The notes below the pieces were generated by a model that had not been told where the DNA came from, ran no database searches, and worked only from the letters and a program-made list of their open reading frames with translations. Shown here in pieces: positions 61,982-64,000 of a stretch of 64,000 bases of DNA (positions within the stretch are counted from its first letter, which is position 1; each line of letters begins with the position of its first letter). A program made the translations under genes and the position numbers. This DNA is from Latilactobacillus sakei (GTDB lineage Bacteria; Bacillota; Bacilli; Lactobacillales; Lactobacillaceae). The DNA is taken from positions 868,001 to 932,000 of the forward strand of contig CP025839.1 of the NCBI GenBank assembly GCA_002953655.1, in the 5' to 3' direction.

Positions 61982-63478
61982 ATGCAAGCAAGAGAATTGA
62001 TTCAAAAGTTTATTACAAAAGTCAGCACTTTTCCAGAAACAACTTATACGGCTGAAGATGAACAATATTTATTTAACGTTGTCCTCGATTTAGTTGGCGA
62101 AGGTGATGAGACACCAGTTGTTGCTCAAGAGACAACCACTTTGATTGACTTGAAAGAAGCGTTGGTTCAATTGGCAGTTGACCATCAGCGGATTCAAGAT
62201 TTAGCGGCTGAACGCGATATTTTGGGCGCTAAGTTGATGGATTTGGTGACACCATTGCCAAGTGCCGTTAACAAGCGTTTTTGGACGTTATACGAAAAGG
62301 ACCCCGAAAAGGCGTTGGCTTATTTCTACGAATTAAGCCAAGCCAACGATTATATCAAGGTCGCCGCAATCGCGAAGAATATCGCTTATGATGTACCTAC
62401 TAAATATGGCGATTTAGAAATTACGATTAACCTTTCAAAACCCGAAAAAGATCCTAAACAAATTGCGTTAGCTAAAACGATGAAACAAACGGGTTATCCT
62501 AAATGCCAACTTTGTTTAGAAAATGAAGGGTATGCGGGTCGGTTGGATTTCCCAGCGCGGCGTAATCATCGCATTGTGCGCTTTGATTTAGGCCAACAAA
62601 CATGGGGCTTCCAATATTCGCCCTATGCTTATTTCAATGAACATTCAATCTTCTTGGATGGCAAACACGAACCAATGGTGATTGATCAAACCACGTTTAA
62701 AAACCTACTACAAATTGTTAAACAGTTCCCGGGCTACTTTGCCGGGAGTAACGCTGATTTACCAATCGTAGGGGGTTCAATTTTAACGCATGAACATTAT
62801 CAAGGTGGCCGACATGATTTTCCAATGGCTAAAGCGCCAATCAGCACACCACTTCAATTTGCGGGTTATGATGATATTCAAGCCGGAATTGTTGAATGGC
62901 CAATGTCGGTTATTCGTTTGACGGGTAGCGATGCTAAACGCATTGAAACACTTGCTGCTGACATTTTGACTAAGTGGCAACACTACAGTGATCCAGAAGT
63001 CCAAGTCTTAGCACAAGAAGCAGATGGGACACCGCACCACACGATTACACCGATTGCGAGAATGCGCGGGGATCAATATGAAATTGATTTGGTCTTACGT
63101 GATAATCAAACATCGCCAGAACATCCAGATGGTATTTATCATCCACACGCAGATGTCCAACATATTAAAAAAGAAAATATTGGTTTAATCGAAGTCATGG
63201 GCTTGGCGATTTTACCACCACGTTTGAAGTCTGAAATGGCAGAAGTTGAAAAATGCCTCTGTGATCAACCAAATGAAATGGCCGCTTATCATAAAACATG
63301 GGCCGACCAAATCAAGGCGGAACATTCAGCAATTACACCAGCCAATGTTACGGCATTGGTTCAAAATGAAGTCGGTAAAGTCTTCATGCGTGTTTTAGAA
63401 GATGCGGGTGTCTTCAAGCGTGATGCAAAAGGACAAGCAGCATTTATCAAATTTACAGAGTGTGTCAACAACGGCTAA
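61982..63478 (+). CDS. galT: Galactose-1-phosphate uridylyltransferase (GalT type 2)
   Basis: ATG 61982 follows AGAGGAAAG, 10 bases after galE; the longer frame from 61952 overlaps galE. The 498-residue protein is the long Firmicutes form: PSAVNKRFWTLYEKDPEKALAYFYELS, CQLCLENEGYAGRL, EHSIFLDGKHEPM and ILTHEHYQGGRHDFPM with the catalytic-type histidines. It transfers UMP from UDP-glucose to galactose-1-phosphate. Confidence 0.96.
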   Translation: MQARELIQKFITKVSTFPETTYTAEDEQYLFNVVLDLVGEGDETPVVAQETTTLIDLKEALVQLAVDHQRIQDLAAERDILGAKLMDLVTPLPSAVNKRFWTLYEKDPEKALAYFYELSQANDYIKVAAIAKNIAYDVPTKYGDLEITINLSKPEKDPKQIALAKTMKQTGYPKCQLCLENEGYAGRLDFPARRNHRIVRFDLGQQTWGFQYSPYAYFNEHSIFLDGKHEPMVIDQTTFKNLLQIVKQFPGYFAGSNADLPIVGGSILTHEHYQGGRHDFPMAKAPISTPLQFAGYDDIQAGIVEWPMSVIRLTGSDAKRIETLAADILTKWQHYSDPEVQVLAQEADGTPHHTITPIARMRGDQYEIDLVLRDNQTSPEHPDGIYHPHADVQHIKKENIGLIEVMGLAILPPRLKSEMAEVEKCLCDQPNEMAAYHKTWADQIKAEHSAITPANVTALVQNEVGKVFMRVLEDAGVFKRDAKGQAAFIKFTECVNNG

Positions 63479-63523
63479 AAAGTGTTGCTCACAACCGTTT
63501 AAAAATCAATTGGAGGTCAAGTC

Positions 63524-64000
63524 ATGAAATATTGGCGTCAGGAATTTGGGACGATTAATGGTCAGACTGTTTGGCAACATTGGTTAGAAAATAGTCAGGG
63601 CTATCAACTAGCAGTTATCGATTATGGGGCAACCATCACGAATTTAGTGATGCCCGATAAAGCAGGACAATTTAAAAATGTAGTGATCGGTTACGATAAT
63701 TTAGCGGATTATCTTAAACAAGAAGCTTACTTTGGTGCCACGGTTGGCCGAGTAGCTGGTCGAATTGGTAAAGGGGCCTTCACATTAGACGGCCACGATT
63801 ATCAATTGCCACTTAATAATGGCGAAAACACCAATCATGGTGGCCCTAATAGTTTTGAGTCTCAAGTTTGGCAAGCAAGTGTTGAAGAACAAGCCGACGC
63901 AATTAGTGTTACTTTTAAATTAACCAGTCCTGACGGTGCTAATGGCTTCCCAGGGAACTTGTCAGTTGCGACGACTTACACGTTGAATGAAAAGAATGAA
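63524..64000 (+). CDS. galM: Aldose 1-epimerase (galactose mutarotase), cut by window end
   Basis: The 159 visible residues start at ATG 63524 behind GGAGG. Seen are VIDYGATITNLVMPDKAG, VVIGYDNLADYL, YFGATVGRVAGRIGKGAF and NNGENTNHGGPNSF, the N-terminal half of GalM with the substrate-binding NxxxxxHGG segment. It interconverts galactose anomers for GalK. The C-terminal half with the catalytic Glu lies outside the window. Confidence 0.94.
   Translation, partial: MKYWRQEFGTINGQTVWQHWLENSQGYQLAVIDYGATITNLVMPDKAGQFKNVVIGYDNLADYLKQEAYFGATVGRVAGRIGKGAFTLDGHDYQLPLNNGENTNHGGPNSFESQVWQASVEEQADAISVTFKLTSPDGANGFPGNLSVATTYTLNEKNE

Overview
The window is low-GC Firmicutes DNA and reads like an accessory carbohydrate island of a member of the Lactobacillaceae. 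The grounds are AGGAGG-type ribosome sites, frequent TTG/GTG starts, cre-like boxes, mannose-class PTS permeases and a galK-galE-galT-galM cluster with a divergent galR. A Latilactobacillus-like species is my best guess; the sequence alone does not settle the genus. No tRNA, rRNA, CRISPR array or intact insertion sequence was seen.

Layout. (1) 1-3200: end of an operon for the poorly understood DUF4312/DUF4311/DUF4310 membrane system with a KDGP-type aldolase, then a histidine phosphatase. (2) 3255-19877: pectin and rhamnogalacturonan catabolism: KDPG aldolase, IclR regulator, two GH105 unsaturated-uronide hydrolases, two GPH-type sugar symporters, two GH28 enzymes, uxaB-uxaA, an AraC regulator and two TIM-barrel isomerase-like proteins. 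(3) 19878-25284: a patch of different character, with a decayed type I toxin-like locus, a transposase scrap, an HTH-TPR (RRNPP-like) regulator and a divergent operon of flavodoxin-like reductase, GalE paralogue, methylglyoxal synthase, DUF4931 (GalT-like) protein and an unknown protein. (4) 25294-35069: rhaB-rhaM-rhaA-rhaD, then kduI-kduD, kdgK, a discoidin-like cytosolic protein, kdgT and three small paralogous proteins. (5) 35240-41375: GntR regulator and a complete mannose-class PTS (IIC-IID-IIB-IIA) with a GH88 and a GH35 enzyme. (6) 41425-55368: a sigma-54 island. A minus-strand operon (IIB-IIC-IID, then GH43) and a plus-strand operon (IIA-GH88-HAD phosphatase-rpoN-GH36-GH28) flank a LevR-type activator, and each operon starts at a recognisable -24/-12 promoter. 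(7) 55495-64000: topB, a membrane-anchored nuclease, galR and galKETM, with galM cut by the window end.

How it fits together. Oligosaccharides from pectin (rhamnogalacturonan I and its galactan or arabinan side chains) would enter through the GPH symporters and the two PTSs. GH28, GH105, GH88, GH35, GH36 and GH43 enzymes trim them in the cytoplasm. Galacturonate goes through UxaB/UxaA, and unsaturated uronate through KduI/KduD, to 2-keto-3-deoxygluconate; KdgK and the KDPG aldolase finish the route. Rhamnose goes through RhaMABD and galactose through the Leloir enzymes. None of the polysaccharide-active enzymes here has a signal peptide and no uronate isomerase (uxaC) is present, so the first extracellular step and one isomerisation must be encoded elsewhere. 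Regulation is layered: cre boxes, a LacI-type 16-bp operator at two promoters, a repeated TAATCTGTATAT element before three rhamnose/RG units, a GntR palindrome, and sigma-54 with LevR.
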